Shown in pieces: positions 60,370-64,000 of a DNA stretch of 64,000 nt. The stretch's first letter is position 1, and each line of letters starts with the position of its first letter. The notes below the pieces were generated by a model. It was not told the origin of the DNA, made no database searches, and saw only the letters and a list, made by a program, of their open reading frames with translations. Location: assembly GCF_040115645.1 (NCBI RefSeq), contig NC_089579.1:1178001-1242000 (forward strand). Reading direction: 5' to 3'. The position numbers and the translations under genes were made by a program. The stretch comes from Euwallacea fornicatus. Lineage: Eukaryota > Arthropoda > Insecta > Coleoptera > Curculionidae.

Positions 60370-60370
60370 A

Positions 60371-63300
60371 TTGAGCAGTTGACCAACAGCTCCCTAGGTG
60401 CGCCAGAGGTGCTAGTTTTATTTGCTCGCGTATGTTGATAATGAAATCCTCATGCTTTTGAATTAACCTGGACCAACCAGAACGATTATATGATTCGGGA
60501 TCCTCCCAATCCCCTTTAAAATTCCCTAAAGTTAGTTTACGTCAGTTTAGTTTGGAATTTGCTTATAAAATTGTTGTTAGTACAGAGGATTTTCAAATAA
60601 AAACTAAAATTTTCTGCTTTATATCGTGTTTTATTTAACAATTTTTAAAATACATAATACACGTCAATAATAACGATTAAACCTATTGGTCCAAACCCAT
60701 CGCTCCGGTCATGTCAAATTCCGACTGAAAATTGCCTGACGAGAACGGCTGATTGATATATTTTATATTATTAACAATAATTTATCAATAATTTTCGCTA
60801 TTTCAAAGTGCTGAATTTAACCTATTGGGACTTCGCCATAGATCACATCCAGGTTAGCCGATGATTAAAGGGCTATTAAAATAATACCGGCCTGAGGAAA
60901 ACTGGAATTTGGTGCCAAATCTTTGGCAAAAAGCAGTTTCATTGGTTGGAGGTCATTTGGAAAGGCCTTTTTTCTTGACTGAGGAACTTTGCTAAATTAA
61001 CCTAAATTTGTTCCTCAAAACTTGGGGCCACTTAGGCTAACCCATATAGGTATCTTCTTTGAAACTATGGAATTCGGCCAATGAGAAGTAAATATGTTTC
61101 ATTAGTTTGAGGCTGATAGATACTTTTTTTTAAATTTTGCTTGAGAATAACTTCTCACAAAGGGATTATTGGAGGGACGGAGATGTACACTATTCTCAGT
61201 TAAAACCAACTGAGAATAATATTTACCCTTCGCTCAGGGCTCGGACAGGGGTCCTTTGTTAAAATTTTGAAAAGTCGTTAGGAAATAGAAAATTTACAGA
61301 ATTAAGGTGTATGGAAAGTCGGCATGAAAAATAAATTAAACACTCTGAGCATTCCTTGACTCAATGACTAAAGAATGACGGTTTTCTGACATGAAAAAAA
61401 AGGTTGATTGGGGATAAATAACTACATATGGTACATGACTCTATTTAATTCTGTGAGAATTATCGATGGTATGCTGGTTTATATTGACCTACGATTTTCT
61501 CTATATTTAATAGGATTTTGTTGTTTTTCTTGATTCTCTTGATTAATGGTCCAGAAGTCTCAGCAATACAAAACTTTACATATGCATTTTTTATGTAAAA
61601 ACAATTATCGCCAGTAATTTTGAAGTCAAATATTTTTACAACATTGACCAGCCCATAATGAGATAAAGTGAAAACAAATATACTGCAACTTCTTTTATAC
61701 AGAGCGGGCACATCAGGCCCAAGCTAAACAGTAAAGGGAAACGAACTCTGCGTTAGAACAATTTTAAGGGTGAAAAACTACGTTTAAAATTTACAATGAA
61801 AAAACCACGAAACAAAAATGAACACACCAAAAAATATCACGTACAAAATTTCTTGCAAATGTGAGGAAGTTTGTATTAATAAAGTTTCTATATATTCGTG
61901 GAAGAGAAGTAAAAACTGAAAACAAAAAATAAATTACTCTGTAGGGCAAATGCATATATTCCTGCACGCCTTTGATAAAAGTCTCAGAAAGACGTGGAAT
62001 GATGTTTGAGTTGGTACCAAGGAACCATTATTATTAAAAGGTGCGAAAGCAGAGGAGGGCGATATATTTTACTTGATGAACCCGAGGCTGGGCCTCTTGT
62101 TCAGAAACCACGGATAATCTTTGATTACCATACCTCAGAAGGAGGTCCATTTCGCGCACATAAAAAGAATTCAAGCAGTAACCACCACCGACTACCACTT
62201 GGAGTAATCGTCAATACAGAAAACGACCAATGATGCAAATCAATTGTTGGAGAAGTCACTAGGAAATCTGTTTATTTCGTATGGTATACAACTTGAGGAG
62301 GAGGATGAGGACAGGAACAGGAATTTTCTTAAAACGCCTTGATTTGTATGGCAGTGGATGTACGTTTACCATAATCACAATAACTAATTCGTGATTGTCC
62401 ATTTGCGATTATCCCTCTGTCAGTCACACGTGTATGTGTCTGACAGGTACATACCTAGCATACAGGCTGAGCCCGGAGGATTATGCCAAACATCGGGAGC
62501 ATATTGCATATAAATAATACAAGTGAAAAAACTTATATGTCTTTGTCCGACATATTTTACAAGTTGTAGCCTAAACGGTGTGATGGATTGGAAGTTATAG
62601 AGTAAATGAGAAATATATGCATGATGGGAATATACTACTAATTACAATGTAGTAATCTAGAGTTTCCTGTTGAACGTTAACAAAATATTTGAAATTTGAA
62701 AAAATCTTCAGCCTTTTCGTCCAACACTGTACGTGTGTCCAAACGTGCAGATGTCGAGTTTGTTCTATTTGACCGTTCGGCCCCGTGTCTGTGATGTACC
62801 ACGCGACTAATGATGTTATTAATACCCACGCGACCAACTGAGGCTTGAAAGGTTCTTGCACCAATGTCACCAAGCGCGACTCCACCAAAATTGCGAGCGT
62901 CCACTAATGTCCATCGCAGAGATCTCCATCATTAGAATTTTGCACGAGGAAAATATTTAATCATAAGGGCAGCAATGATAATCGGGCGTTATAATGTCAT
63001 TGCGTCTGACACACATTTCGACGATAAAAAGGGTTGTATCATTTAAGCCGAGATTAACTTTTTACGTCCCGCCGTAAAGGTTTAATTGAAGCCTTGTTTA
63101 TGTCACATAATATACAACGAGGTATAATATTCATTTAGCTTTGGGCAGTAATGGCGGTGACACTACGGAGCGTCCTCTAATTGTGGCAATAAAGATGCGC
63201 CGTCCGCATATCTTCGAGCTACAAAACGGCCGCTGAAAAAGGTCGATATTTATACCCCGACACCGGCGAATATAAACATGAAATACCAACGAGAACGGTG

Positions 63301-64000
63301 ACGAAAAAATCGCATACAAATATATATTTTGAATTCTTTTTGTTTTGTGCGCCAGTGCATTATATCGCCACCAGTCTTATTGTTCTCGGCCGATATGCTA
63401 AGCGGCTCTCAGTTCGGGACATTCCAGTCCAAAGTTCGTTATACAGAGCAAAGAGTGTTCATACAGAGACAACGAATTAAAGGGAATGGGGAGCTCGAGT
63501 GTCCGCGCCATCTTGGAATCTGCGACATACGTCAAAGGCACATGCATGGAACTAATGATGCGAACGTGTCAGGTTCCCACGTACCTGCCCCTCCCGGTCG
63601 TAACGTAACGTCTACTTGTTCAGTGCGGGAGCTAAACCCCGAACGAATGCCTGGCGAGAGAACAGCAACTCACTTTCCCCTGGGTATTAATACGCTGTGT
63701 TCCCGAGGAACACCTAACGATTTGCACATTTTACCGGGAAGATATTCTCCGAGAGTTTTAAAAAATATAAAAATAGTAAGTCGTGTTCCCACGCCACTCT
63801 CTCCGGCCATTATCTAATAGTCAATTCAAATTTAATTTACGTATGTAGATAAGTCCCGTTCCCACGGGGCTTCAACCGTTGGCTTCCAGACCGCGATTAC
63901 CCGCTTTCGCGAAACGACATAATTTTTCCGTCGAATATTCAGTTCTTTGCCCACGTCATTGTTGCATCAGTTTAAACTTAGAAAAGGACCGTTCGATCGA
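60371..64000. other. Non-coding stretch to the window end
   Basis: 60.5-61.1 kb has CCTGGACC/AACCTAAATTTG-type words like those of the 56.5-57.3 kb array, reversed. A copy of the 6.8 kb dispersed repeat lies at 61156-61275. 62.0-62.25 kb and 63.3-63.8 kb contain unrecognised open frames, the latter the longest in the window (63329-63817, 162 codons) and not mirrored by an equally long frame. Its 3' half includes many Pro, Arg and Cys but no known domain. Not called as a gene. Confidence 0.4.
61156..61275 (-). repeat. Second copy of the hammerhead-like repeat family, without the stem-loop
   Basis: CTATTCTCAGTTAAAACCAA and GCTCAGGGCTCGGACAGGGG align with 6770-6840 (CTACTCTCAACTAAAACTAA and CCTGAGAGCTTTGAGACAAA). 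The sequence that should carry the CTGAAGA/GGCGAC stem-loop is replaced by unrelated AT-rich sequence after 61265, so this copy is truncated or decayed there. Confidence 0.45.

Larger units (their letters stand above)
58060..60370 (-). mobile_element. R1/Jockey-type non-LTR retrotransposon remnant, interrupted
   Basis: A reverse-transcriptase relic (59409-60369) is followed downstream on the same strand by a segment (58440-58250) that fits the C-terminal region of the same ORF2. A 380 bp foldback element sits between. Removing it leaves about 590 bp (~196 codons) between the two, close to the normal RT to C-terminus distance in this clade. No poly(A) or target duplication was recognised, and the endonuclease domain is absent, consistent with 5' truncation. 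Confidence 0.65.

Overview
The window is eukaryotic, non-coding for almost its whole length, AT-rich and full of decayed transposons. The transposable-element mix (CENP-B-type pogo/Tigger relatives, a DD34E mariner-related family, an R1-like non-LTR element, many foldback/MITE elements with ACAGGGTG-type or CAGTGGCG-type ends), short intron-like AT-rich DNA and an insect-style AAAACATG start context all suggest an insect, perhaps a beetle. The species cannot be fixed from the sequence alone. No rRNA, tRNA, CRISPR, operon or bacterial-type gene was seen.

One host exon is well supported. It lies on the minus strand at 24437-24314 and begins MSRRKQARPIRLLEDEE, the N-terminal RRKQ-x-x-P NuRD-recruiting motif shared by SALL, FOG/u-shaped, BCL11 and ZNF423/521-type zinc-finger regulators. 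It has an in-frame upstream stop, a good start context and a perfect GTAAGT splice donor. A CpG-rich putative 5' UTR/promoter with short upstream ORFs lies at 24438-24760. No C2H2 finger exon was seen on the minus strand below 24.3 kb, so positions 1-24313 are best read as a long first intron and the rest as upstream flank. This reading is an inference.

Layout: two copies of a ~545 bp foldback element (155-696, 5831-6378); a 720 bp ACAGGGTG-ended element (4623-5342); two oppositely oriented copies of a long-TIR element (9368-9959, 20299-20959); a degraded ~180 bp tandem array (12640-13390); a deleted Tigger element keeping its acidic C-terminal tail (16200-16939); a broken pogo transposase with a psq-type DNA-binding domain (18887-19915); the host exon (24.3-24.4 kb); a DD34E transposase relic (25786-26345) followed by a ~172 bp array (26400-27010); a pogo element with a foldback element inside its outermost terminal repeats (30761-34075); a ~170 bp array (34190-35460); a ~178 bp array (37355-37890); a second DD34E relic (38398-39245); a CpG-rich patch (39290-39790); a ~112 bp array (45900-47560); a 722 bp long-TIR element (52673-53394); a third DD34E relic (54230-54670, minus); a ~95 bp array (56480-57330); and an R1-like retrotransposon interrupted by a foldback element (58060-60370, minus).

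No gene set works together as a pathway here. The main signals are the first exon of a developmental regulator and an unusually dense record of nested, inverted and tandem repeats around it. All transposase and reverse-transcriptase reading frames are broken, so the autonomous elements look dead.
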